Part shown: positions 43,831-54,116 of the stretch, piece after piece
Layout of the letters: each line of letters begins with the position of its first letter
Position numbering within the stretch: the first letter of the stretch is position 1
Source: Lonicera japonica
Taxonomy: Eukaryota > Streptophyta > Magnoliopsida > Dipsacales > Caprifoliaceae
DNA: 64,000 bases
Direction of reading: 5' to 3'
NCBI GenBank assembly: GCA_021464415.1
Contig: CM038471.1
Coordinates: 73,448,851-73,512,850, forward strand
Notes under the pieces: generated by a model
Seen by the model: the letters and a program-made list of their open reading frames with translations, nothing else
What the model was told of the DNA's origin: nothing
The model's database searches: none
Program-made: the position numbers and the translations under genes

Positions 43831-45660
43831 CATGTAGCCTATCTTGTTTACTGCACTACATCAATTTTCTACAGACAAACCGTTCGAGTCTCCCAAGTGT
43901 ATATATTACAAAGTAGTACCTTGAGATAATGTAATTGTAATGCATCAAATACCCAATATGCATGGCTTCTCTAATGTGCACTTGGATATCATGTGTGAAT
44001 GTGCATCTTTCTGAATGTGCTCCATCAATTAGTCAACTACTCTATCTTTATTGTAGAAGATTGGTGGATTTCTTTTCGGGTGGCCCGATGAATCGACTCT
44101 TCGATCCTTGAATTGTATTGATACGTGAATTGGGCCCCTACGTAGTAATTATTATTTGTAGAATTCAAATTGTTTCTTTTTCCACATAACTTGAAGTATG
44201 ATAAGAGTTTCTTCTTTTGGAAAGGAGAGAAGGTGGGGATACCACCCGTCAAAGTGGAAGAGAAGTTTGATGGGTTGTAAAGGAAAGAGATATATGTCAA
44301 AGGCAGCAAATTCCATCCACACAGCCTGGAATCATCTTTTTTTTAAATACAATCGATGTATAAATACATATTGTTGCTGGACCGCAAGGAGAGGGGGAAG
44401 GAAAACAGGTTCCCGTTGTTTGAACCGTAGTGGAAGGTGAGGTAACCCACCCCCTTTCCAACAATGCTGGCACCCAAGTTTATTTATTTGCGGTGTATGG
44501 CTCATTAGTTGAATCGTAGTTATTAATTGACTAAATAAATAAATCAATCATTTTGCAGCTTGAAGGCATATATATATATATATATGTTGAGTCTGTTTCT
44601 GGTACGGATGAATCCTTTTTACGACGTCTTTTCGTCATAAAAAATATTTTTATGACAAAATTTTTTCGTAAAAAGGACCCGCACTTGAAAATTTCTATAT
44701 GTGTTACCCAAAAACAATTATCTCTTTACCAAAACACATCACTGCTTTAAAAAATTGTACTCTATATTTTTAAAGTTTTACATTATAATAATAAACATAA
44801 TTGTTTTGTCAATAGAACCACGTTATATATATATACATATATTTGTGCAATGAGAGAGAAAGAAAGCAAGCTCTTTAAAAAATAATACCATTGGAGAAAA
44901 GAGAAGCAAATGCATAAAGATTTTGTTTGTATTTTTTTGGTTATTAAGCAATAAAATTTGAATTACACAACGGGGTACACATCCCCTAACAACGGTTTCT
45001 CAAAGGAAAATTTTGAAATTCTTTTGACGGAATTTGAGCTATGTCCATTGCGTGAAAAATAGACATCGCATATTATCTGAGTTAGAACTCATTAATTTTG
45101 CTCTTGTGGCTTTCATCAAATTCTAGCCATTAGAGATTGAAGTCCCCGTGACCTTTTTAAACCTAAATGCGCCTCAACCACCTGGTTAAACTTTTATCAC
45201 ATACTTAAAATATATATACTATAAAAATGACTAGGTTTGGTAGTTATCGATCTCTTGTACATTTGGAATGATAAATTTATCTTTTGTTAATTTAGAAAAA
45301 ATAAATAATACTTGAAAAGAGATATATTCAAACCATGAAATTTTACTATGAAGGATTTAGGTGGGCTCCAAAATGACTCTTAAACAATCACTAGAATCAT
45401 TTCAGCCCTCTTAAACTACTGTAATTAGGTTATGGCTAAGGCAGCAGAGTAAATTAATTCTAGTCAATTCAACAAATAAAAAACATTAAATTTAAAGAAA
45501 AAATATTAACATGTCTCATACAGCAGCTCAGCTCCCAGCGTACGTACTTGATCCCACTCTCTGCAAGATTAATTAATGTCCTCGATCTACACCTCGATCT
45601 CTTTGTCGAGTACCCCTCTCCAATTGCACTAAATATATATATAGAGTCCATTTCCTATAT
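43831..45660. other. Non-coding stretch with an imperfect hairpin
   Basis: No gene recognised. An imperfect hairpin lies at 44613-44679 (CCTTTTTACGACGTC..., ...TTTTTTCGTAAAAAGG) and (TA)n runs near 44570 and 44826. The block 44380-44480 is GC-richer without a supported frame. Confidence 0.4.
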
Positions 45661-46030
45661 GGATTACTATTCACGGATAAACAGTACGGATTGGTCCATT
45701 TGGCACGCCTCCCAATGGAATTTTTTGATGAAATTTTGTGGGGATGTTCTTCATCGTGTCTAGAACATCTTCACCAAATTTCATCAAAAAATTCAACCGG
45801 GAAGTGGGTTAACTACGCGATTGAAAAATATTGGTCCAGAAATAGATTTATAAAATCCAATATTTTTCAATCGCGTAGTTAACCCACTTCCCGGTTGAAT
45901 TTTTTGATGAAATTTGGTGGAGATGTTCTAGACACGATGAAGAACATCCCCACAAAATTTCATCGAAAAATTCCATCGGGAAGCATGCCAAATGGACCAA
46001 TCTGTACTGTTCATCCGTGAACAGTAATCC
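45661..46030. mobile_element. 370-bp foldback element with about 174-bp arms
   Basis: GGATTACT at the left end is mirrored by AGTAATCC at the right. The arms remain complementary to within a 22-base centre (TCCAGAAATAGATTTATAAAAT at about 45835-45856). Near the centre the arms are virtually perfect, including CCGGGAAGTGGGTTAACTAC and its complement. A transcript would fold into one long hairpin. The element is non-coding; frames here are read from the arms. Confidence 0.85.
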
Positions 46031-46273
46031 GCACCTGAAATTTCCCCTATATATATATAAATAAATATATCAACATCTTTTTATTTATATACGTACTTGT
46101 ACGTACAAACAAACACAAAGTCATGCATATATGCGTACTAAGAACCCAAAAGAAACACAAAGCAGCATCCGGCCTCTCGATTTCCTGGAGTCTAAAACCT
46201 TGAATTGAAGGTGGTGGAATCTTTTACATCTAGCTTCAAAATAGATAAACTAAAAAAATCATACATCGCCAAT

Positions 46274-46510
46274 GGCCTTGTAGCCTAGTGGCATCCTCTC
46301 TAATCTTGTATTAGAGAGGTCACATGTTCGAAACTTATGGATGCAGTATTCGAACTTAATAAAGTGGTTTGTCCACCCTTTGTGAATGGTTGGATATGTC
46401 CACCTCTTATGTGGGTGGTTATTGATGCATATGGTATGGTTCGTGTGGTTCGGTTCGGTTGGGAGACTCTCATGAGGGTGACGCGAAGCAAAGCTTACTT
46501 ATTCATCTCT
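46274..46510 (+). mobile_element. tRNA-derived SINE
   Basis: GGCCTTGTAGCCTAGTGG holds a consensus A box (TAGCCTAGTGG), and TGTTCGAAACT about 45 bp later is a B box. The body (GTGGTTTGTCCACC; GGGAGACTCTCATGAGGGTG) is non-coding. The A-rich tail and target duplication are not clear, so the 3' end is approximate. Confidence 0.65.
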
Positions 46511-48354
46511 TTGATCAATGAATTATATAGTTCATAGTTAGCTAGGGCGACAAAATTCTATGTCTGATTCTATAGAAAACTTTCCGGCTTCTATATAATC
46601 ATCAACTTTCACCGATCACACACTACATGTATAGTGTAGACCATCTAATGGGAAAAATTTTAAACTGATTTATATATACATTACTTGAGGAATTTAAACT
46701 AAAGCTTGTGTTAGTTTCGTTGTAAACTCATTGCAGTGTACACTGTGAAGAGTTTTTCATATAAACGGAATACTTTATGCCTATTTAGTTGATATAAAAA
46801 ACAATGAAAATTAGCTCCACTAGTGGAAAATTCATAAATTGTGTGTATGGAATTTGAGGATCGTATAACTTAGGTTAATTTTAGAATTTTTATCAAAAAT
46901 AATTTGAAGTTTGATAAGCATAATCAAAACCCTAGTTGTCTAGTACAATTTTACACTTCAAAACCTGCATTATGTTTTCTATCAATTAAATCAATCAAGC
47001 AATCATACAAAGCAATTTACAATACTAGGAAGTAACGAGTTATCTCTACTTGCGTAACCAACAATGTTGTACTATTGTTAAAATAGAATTATAGACTGGA
47101 TCACTTACAACAGTTGATTCCTCATAATGTTTGTAACAGTCCCATCAATCCTTTGAATATAGAATCTAACTCCAACTAGCTTGTCATAGCCCTTCGAGTT
47201 TTTTTTGGCTCACTTGTCACCTCTTTCTATGCATTTGATCAAAGTCCTTCATTACCATCTGGGATCTCCTTTATCACGTTAGCTGCTTCTTGCTCGATCT
47301 GATTTCAATCGCAGAAAAAGCCACTATTGCAGGACCTCTCGAACATTAAAAAATCTAGTTCTTTAGAAAAAAAAACTAAGGATCTCTATGGCATGAACAA
47401 ACCTAAGTTGTGCCTAAAACTCTCAAAAAAACGATTCTAGCATCTTGATATTTTTAGACTTAAAAATCTCTTTAAAATCGTGTATTTTTTACCCTAAATG
47501 GTGGGTTATATTTATAGGAAAAACCTTAACTAAATCCCTTTTAAAAAAGGTTAAAAACATTTAAAAATATAAAGTTATGGCAAAAGCATCATAAAAGGCC
47601 TATCACAAAAGTGTTGTAAAAAGTTAAAAACTGTCGTAAAAAGTAAAAAAAAAAACTGCAAAAACTTCTTTGACCGGTCTGGTTTTTTAACATAACAGTT
47701 CGAAACCTCTTGGATGTATCATATCAGTTTGGAAAGTTGCTAGACCGGTTCTCCACTTCTGGTTTTGTCAATTTTTTGGTTTTCAATGTTTTCCGTCCAT
47801 TCAAGTTTTGATTTGACTGAATTTTTTATGGAAACTCTTGGAACATGTTCCAAACATAAAACAAGAGTTTCTCCATCAATTTAAGTTAATGGAGCCCAAC
47901 GAGATTGGTAAAAACTCAAAATGCAAGTTCTCAAAATCTTTTGTTTTCGATTTTAATGTACAACCGCAACTACCTATATTTTAAATCAAACCACATCCTT
48001 ACCTTGCTTACCTTAGGCCCTAAACTCTATATTATGCATTCGGAAAGTTCGGTGAGTTTTCGTTGATCCTCGCATTTCAAACCTTTAATTCGACGTAAAC
48101 AATAACAACTTTTTGTATCAGAATCAAGCCAACTAAAAATATAAACCTAATAATAGTTTCTGGTGTACAGCTAGTTCGTTTTAAAATTTGGAATACAATG
48201 CGAAAATAAATCTATCTTTTCATTGACAATATCAATCAAGCACAATGTTTTACATTTTTCTTGCAAACTACCATCCGGTAACATTTATAAGTAATCAAAC
48301 ACAACATAAATCAAGAAATATTTACCAACTTTAGGTTTAGCAGTTTCATAATGT
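46511..48354. other. Non-coding stretch, probably old repeat sequence
   Basis: No intact gene. The part 47660-47780 with repeated GACCGGTCTGG/AGACCGGTTCTCC words has LTR-like character. A minus-strand string near 47310-47230 (IEQEAANVIKEIPDGNEGL) is coding-like but too short to assign. Confidence 0.4.
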
Positions 48355-48362
48355 GAACTAAT

Positions 48363-50674
48363 CAATGTTTCAAAAGACGTTTGAGGCCTAGGGTGCCTTG
48401 TGGCGAGGAGTTCAAAGAGTGCTTTGGGCCGCTTCCAAAACATTCCAAATATGAGGCTTACGCCTTTTCAAATTGAAGTGTATTGTCACGACCCGCTCAA
48501 TTTTGTTTAAGGAAACAAGGAAAATTCAAGAAGACTATGGAGGCTCACTGAATTTTCTAGAACATTAGGGAGAGATGGAAAAATGAAAGCCTCCCACTTG
48601 ATGGAATATTCTAGAATAGCCTAGTAATAGGTGATAGAACATTCTAAAGTAGCCTAGATATAAATACTTGTATAGAAAGTTCTGGATTGTAAATCTAGAC
48701 CGTTGGATAGATCGATCTCGACTGTCCATTAGGGAAGGCCTCACATATAAATAGGTAGAGAACTCATTTGTGTAAGAACCATAGAGAATGAGTTGTAAAT
48801 TGTTGTATATTTTAAAATACAAAGTTGATAAGGCTTCTACATAATTCTAATTACGTGAAATCTAATTGTATCTTGAAGTTTCTACATGCGTATACATGGA
48901 AGTTTCTACAAGATTGTATTCAAATTGAATTTGTATTCCTTTATTCAAAGTTTATCTTTTAAGTTATCATGAAACTTCTACATAATTGTTTTATTCAAAA
49001 TTAATTAAGATTTCAAATCCACCTCCTTATCATTTATTCAAAATTAATTAAGATTTTGCATCCACCTTCTTAAATCACTTATAAATAGAAGGATGTACTT
49101 GCTTATGCATGCTAAGAATATAAAGAAAAAAGAGAGGAAAAACCAAGAGAGAAATAACACAACTCTTCCAAAATAAATTTTGTGCCAGAGAAACATATAA
49201 AACTATCTATAAGGGTTATATATTTGGGTGTGCACCCTTATAGAATCATAGTCGTTGTATCCTGGGGAGAAGACACAAAAGCCTGTTTGCATCGGGATAT
49301 TATTCTAGAGGGGCGAAATCTTCTCTTAAGGATAGTGCCCAGCACGCCTCGACTATTTTAGACATTTATTTTCGCCTACATCCATTTTCGTTAAATTTCA
49401 CCAACATAAACAAAGTATTGTAAAGTGTTCTTGTGCAATATAAAGTTTCCTTTATACACTCTTGTATTCTACCTCGCTTAAGTCTCTCGTTTCGTGAGTT
49501 CATTATCCTAAAGCCATTGTGGGTAGGCTGACTTAGTGTGAATCCATAGGGTCAGAAGTTTTGAAAGCACTAAGTGCCACACGAGCCTTGAAGAGGTTCA
49601 AATCCGTGACAGTATGCTTAGAGGCTTTGTGTCTCAAAGTGTGTGAGGGGTACACCTTTTGAATTGTGCAGTTTTGAAAGATTTTACCAAAAAAATAAAA
49701 ATTAAAAGCATTAGTAATGGAGGAGTCCAAACCAAATCGCGATACTTTACAAGTCTTCATTTTCTTTTACTAGAACAATGTTTTTCTTTTTCGTTTTATT
49801 TTGTCCATTATTTTCTTCCTCTTTCTTTTTTAAGGATTCATTTTATAATAAGATGAAAAATAGTATGGAAAACAATGTATTTGTGTGATAGGTTGAAAAA
49901 TAAGTTGAGATATGTAATGAAATTAACTCTTACTTCTTGACTTTTTCTATATAAAATTTTTCTTCGAGTGATGCTGATTTTTTTCCCCACAAAACATAAA
50001 GGAGGATGGAGGACATATACTTGCCAAAATGAGCATGAGATGGAGAGCATCTCATAACATGTCTCAACTTATTTTCCATCTTCTTACCCAAATGAGTTAT
50101 TTTTCTTATTATTTTCATGTTACTATTAAACGGAGCCTAATAAACCAACTCCAATCTTTTCCTCCTTCACTTTGACTTCCTATTGACAGATTTCTTCCTA
50201 TTTCTTTAATTCATTTTTTTCTCTTTATTATTCTGCTTTTAAAAAATATTTTTTTCCTCATCTTATTCTTAGACTCCACTCTTGTCTTTTCTTCAATGTT
50301 TTTAAACTATGTGGAAATCAAATTTTATAGTTTATGGTGAAAAATATATGGTAGAATGCAAGCCTCAGCTTAAATTATAATCATTTATATTTATGTGAGA
50401 AAATGTCAATTTTTGGGGATTAAACTGATTCAAAATTTTAGTTTTTTGTAATTTATGTGATACACTGTTTGTAACATTGATATTTGATAATATTGTGTGA
50501 TGATTTGAGATCGCTATTATATTTGTTTGAACTTTCTGTAATGATAATGTTTTTTATATTTTTGTAATTTTATTAGAGAAAAAAAAATACGGGCTCAGTC
50601 TTCATCCTCCTTGAGACCTACAACCTTCTTTGGACAAAATGCCTTGAACCTGCTTTGCACCTTTTAAAACATTG
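48363..50674. mobile_element. hAT-like element containing a solo LTR
   Basis: The left end CAATGTTTCAAAAGACG and the minus-strand right end CAATGTTTTAAAAGGTG are inverted and resemble the hAT end at 131-822. The flanks GAACTAAT (48355-48362) and GAACTAGA (50675-50682) agree at 6 of 8 bases. The interior holds a later LTR insertion (48484-49611), so the original element was about 1.2 kb. A minus-strand MITE-like segment with TTACCCAAATGAG lies near 50090. No transposase. Confidence 0.55.
48484..49611. mobile_element. Solo LTR, 1,128 bp
   Basis: The block starts TGTCACGACCC and ends CCGTGACA, a TG...CA LTR with short inverted termini (TGTCACG/CGTGACA). GTAT lies directly outside each end (48480-48483 and 49612-49615), a 4-bp duplication. 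There is no second LTR, primer-binding site or gene beside it, so it is what remains after LTR-LTR recombination. The orientation and superfamily are not established. The flanking host sequence reads through smoothly once the LTR is removed. Confidence 0.7.
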
Positions 50675-50846
50675 GAACTAGAAAGACATATTTACCCCTT
50701 TTCTCAGTCATAATACTAGCAAACCACTAATGTCTACTGAATTTAATAGCTTAAAGAGACAGAAGGGCTATTTTCTAACTTTGATTCTTTGTTTGAGCCC
50801 GATTATCAAGCACAATGAGGAAACTACTTGATATGCAAAAAAGGCT

Positions 50847-51022
50847 TGAGAGTAGAAGAAAGAGATTTTTAATTAACTTGATAATAATGATACAAGAGTG
50901 TCCTATTTATAGGATTATGTAAACAATCAAATACCTAATGAAATAAGGAAACCTATTAATATCCTACTAATATAAGGAAGCTATATATATATACACTACA
51001 TACTAAATAATATATTATAACA
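50847..51022 (-). repeat. 3' LTR of the Copia element
   Basis: 176 bp, matching 53768-53945 with a small number of substitutions and indels (for example AAGAGTG versus AGAAGCG). The differences indicate some age since insertion. Confidence 0.85.
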
Positions 51023-51029
51023 CTCCTCT

Positions 51030-51740
51030 TCAAGTTGGCGCGTAGATATTGAACATGCCCAACTTGCTGATTAATCTGGAAAATATTTTGTGGGAAACAT
51101 GCTTGGTAAGTAAATTAGCTAACTGATCTTCTGAGCGTATATGAGGCATTGCAATCATGTTTTCCTCCAATTTTTCTTTAATGAATAATCTATCAACTTC
51201 CACATGCTTTGGTCTATGATGTTGAACTGGATTTTGAGCAATATCGCACGCTGCTTTATTATCACAGTGCAACACCATAGGTTCTCTCGACGGATAACCT
51301 ATATCAATCAATAGCAATTTCAGCCACAGTAATTCTTGGACTCCCACTGCCATTCCTCGATATTCCGCTTCGGCGCTCGAACGAGAAATGACATTTTGTT
51401 TCTTACTTCGCCAGGTGACGAGATTTCCACCAACGAATGTGAAATATCTTGATGTGGAATATCTGTCACCAATATTTTCGGCCCAATCAGTATCAGTATA
51501 CCCTTCACCTTTCAAGAAATCACTGTTCTTGGTAAACAAAATCCCTTTTTCAGGAGCTGCCTTCTTCGATATCGAATTTGGCCCCTCGTATATCTGGATG
51601 CGTTGCATTTGTTCATTTATCGAAAGAGCAACGAAACAAATTAAAGTCTCATGCTCTCCAATGTGTTTTTGTGGGTTATTCATCATCTTAGAAAGGGTAT
51701 AAGTGTTATCATCCTCACACTCGAAAAGTATATGTGACAA
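51030..51740 (-). pseudogene. Copia RNase H fragment
   Basis: An open minus-strand frame of 236 codons contains the Copia-type RNase H signature: GYTDTDWA, the SRYFTFVGGNLVTW region, the SRSSAEAEYRGMA block, LHCDNKAACDIAQNPVQHHR and HVEVDRLFIKEK. It ends in KLGMFNIYAPT next to the 3' LTR. The first 60 codons do not read as Copia pol, so the upstream part is frameshifted or derives from the rearrangement junction near 51720. Confidence 0.85.
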
Positions 51741-52650
51741 TGGATGTAGTCTTTCATGAAGAAAATATGTTTTTCCATCAAACTGAATTTTAGGAGGAGA
51801 ATCATATTGAAGTTCAAGCTTTTGATCTTGTTGGTAGAGATGAGGATAAGATTATTCAACTTGAGGTATCCCCACAGTCAACCTTACAAATACCGAATCC
51901 ACCAAGTTCACAGCCAAATTCGCCACAATCAAGCTCACCGAGTTCATTACTGAATTCGCTTCAGCCCTCAAGCTTTCCATCGCCTAGTACAAATAACCAA
52001 TTGTCTCCCTCAGACACATCTGAATCAGAATATTAAGTTATTTCTCCTGATCCTCAGGTATCTTCTTTTGAACCTTTAAAAAAAACTCCCTAATCGAATC
52101 AACAGAGGTGTGCCTAAACCAACATATGAACCTGATCTTGCTAGTAAGGCCAAATATCCCATGAGCAACTGTGTCTTACGACAAGTTATCTGAATCGAAT
52201 AAGTCATATACAAATCAATTATCCTCTGTATCTATTCCTAACAATGTGCAGGAAGCCTTAGGTGATCCAAAATGAAAAGCAGCAATGGATGAGGAAATGA
52301 GATCCCTAAAGAATAATGGTACATGGGATATAGTTGAATTGCCAATGGGTAAGAAACATGTTGATTGCAAATGAGTGTACACGGTGAAACATAAGGTAGA
52401 CGAAACTATCGAAAGATTCAAAGTAAGACTTGTAGCAAAAGGCTACACTCAGACACATGGGATCGATTATTTGGAAACATTTGCACCAGTGGCAAAAATC
52501 AACATTGTTCGTGTTTTGCTCTTTTTAGCGGCAAACCTCGATTAGCCATTGCAATAATTTGATGTAAAGAATGCATTTCTGCACGGAGATTTAGAAGATG
52601 AGGTATACATGGAATTCCCATCGGGTTACAATGTTCCAGCAGAGCACATA
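51722..52650 (+). pseudogene. Copia integrase-end/reverse-transcriptase fragment, inverted
   Basis: The plus strand first reads YVTMDVVFHEEN, the end of a Copia integrase, then a Ser/Pro-rich spacer, then reverse-transcriptase blocks ([51 protein letters not shown]). It is broken by stops. At least three stops fall where the family has Trp (near 52274, 52373 and 52541), each explainable by one G-to-A change. The orientation is opposite to the gag and RNase H parts of the same element. Confidence 0.8.
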
Positions 52651-52959
52651 ATTTAAGTTCAGGGAATCTGATAAATGAACCGATCATTCCTCAATGATAG
52701 GGACTGGATCACTATTAGCTGTAGAAATAAATTTTTTTGATAAGGGGTTAAGAGGGGTGACCTGTCTAGAATCAAATATCATATGATCTGTAGCATTAGA
52801 ATTAATTATCTATGCATTATTCAAAACAGATGTAGAATTTAATGCCTTACTAGGTGTCCTAGTGGTTGTAAGCAACCCGAAATACCTGTTATCATTACTT
52901 TGATTGGAACGGCGACTCCAAGAATGATCCCACCAGCCCGGCTAACCAATTACTTCATA

Positions 52960-53001
52960 GCACCCCTTCTTTGAATGCCCAATTTTTTCACATACTGAAC
53001 A
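52960..53001 (-). pseudogene. Copia gag zinc knuckle
   Basis: On the minus strand, CSVCEKIGHSKKGC gives an exact C-X2-C-X4-H-X4-C knuckle followed by the EVIG and W residues usual for Copia gag. The frame is broken by a stop a few codons later. Confidence 0.75.
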
Positions 53002-53120
53002 AGGTGTATACTTCGAATGAGAATGATTTTGGAAAACGTGGTTCGTAAACATGAGGCAAATTAAAAAAAACATAAACCCTTCCTTCTTCTTCTTCCTTTT
53101 CCCTTTTTTGGATCAAAAAG

Positions 53121-53270
53121 AAAATTACAGAAACTTCTAGAGTCAAACTGTAAATTACAGAAACTTTTAGAGTCAAACCGTAAATTACAGAAACTTCTAG
53201 GGTCAAACTGTAAATTACATAAACTTCTAGGGTCAAATTGTAAATAAATAAAACTTCTGGGTTGACACCG
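53121..53270. repeat. 30-bp tandem repeat, five units, inside the Copia element
   Basis: Units of TAAATTACAGAAACTTCTAG plus AGTCAAACTG start at 53121, 53151, 53181, 53211 and 53241. The first four differ at a few positions and the fifth is more diverged. It sits between gag and the 5' LTR. Confidence 0.9.
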
Positions 53271-53767
53271 TCAAAACTAACGGTAACGTCCGTTAACTTT
53301 AACGGTAACAGTTAATGCCGTTAGGGTTAACGGCTGGCTTAACCGCGCGTGGGAGGTGCGTGAGAACGGAACGCCGCGGACACAGGTGGCGCGTGAGGGG
53401 TTCTTTTGAGCTGATTTTTTTTCCAATGTGGTCGTCTTTTAAGGACGATTCTGATGATGTAAGATTTGTAGGGTTTGGACGCCACTAGGTTTAGATCTGG
53501 ATAGTCGAAAAACCGAGATACTGTGGTAGCGCGTGACGGCGCGTGTAAGGTCCAATCCAGATGATTCGAACGGAGAATTGATCATTTCGGGAAGGGGAAT
53601 GTATTGGTATAGTTTGGTGATATTTGGAAATCGGTGATGGATGAACGAGGCAAAAGAAAATCGCGTAAATACAGATGAGGACGGTTGTTTTTGCGATGAA
53701 GTTGATCGACGAGGGGATTAGGTTTGTGGGTTTAATGGTGAGGATCAACCAGGCTCTGATACCATCT

Positions 53768-53945
53768 TGAGAGTAGAAGAAAGAGATTTTTAATTAACTT
53801 GATAATAATGATACAGAAGCGTCCTATTTATATGATTATGTAAACAATCAAATACCTAATGAAATAAGGAAACCTACTAATATCCTAATAATATAAGGAA
53901 GCTAGATATATATATATACTACATACTAAATAATATATTCTAACA
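53768..53945 (-). repeat. 5' LTR of the Copia element
   Basis: 178 bp, direct repeat of the left LTR, adjacent to the complement of the tRNA-Met primer-binding site at 53753-53764. Confidence 0.85.
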
Positions 53946-54116
53946 AAAAGATCGAAAAGATTGATTCTATAAAATGAAAATTTTTACATTTCATATTCAC
54001 AATGATATGCATGTAAATGATCAATCTATACACGCTAACGAATAGAAATATATGAACGCATATGATACATTTTAAGATTTACACTACTTTTCGAACAAAA
54101 GGAAATCAGGTTTCTA

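Larger units (their letters stand above)
50847..53945 (-). mobile_element. Copia LTR retrotransposon, rearranged, 3.1 kb
   Basis: Near-identical direct repeats 50847-51022 and 53768-53945 (TGAGAG...TAACA) are the LTRs. On the minus strand each starts TGTTATAATATATT or TGTTAGAATATATT. Just inside the right LTR, the plus strand has GCTCTGATACCA (53753-53764), the complement of the initiator-Met tRNA primer site, so the 5' LTR is the right one. A purine-rich GAAGAGGAGTG precedes the left LTR on the minus strand. Minus-strand gag (zinc knuckle, 52960-53001) and RNase H (51740-51030) agree with this direction. The segment 51722-52650 encodes integrase/reverse transcriptase pieces on the opposite strand. 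A clear target duplication is missing (AAAAG on the right lies 3 bases off on the left). It cannot be autonomous. Confidence 0.85.

Noticed and set aside
44037..44440. Overlapping frames MLPLTYISF (-) and MIRVSSFGK (+)
   Set aside because: They overlap each other on opposite strands with no homology or splice context.
45469..45882. Frames within 45469-45882
   Set aside because: They read arms of the foldback element.
49600..49611. tRNA-like B box (TTCAAATCC) at the end of the solo LTR
   Set aside because: No A box at tRNA spacing and no cloverleaf; it is part of the LTR terminus.
53121..53270. CRISPR-like array
   Set aside because: The 30-bp units are directly adjacent without spacers, in a plant retrotransposon.
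50847..53945. Endogenous pararetrovirus
   Set aside because: LTRs, tRNA-Met primer-site complement and Copia-order RNase H show an LTR retrotransposon; no coat or movement protein motifs were seen anywhere in the window.
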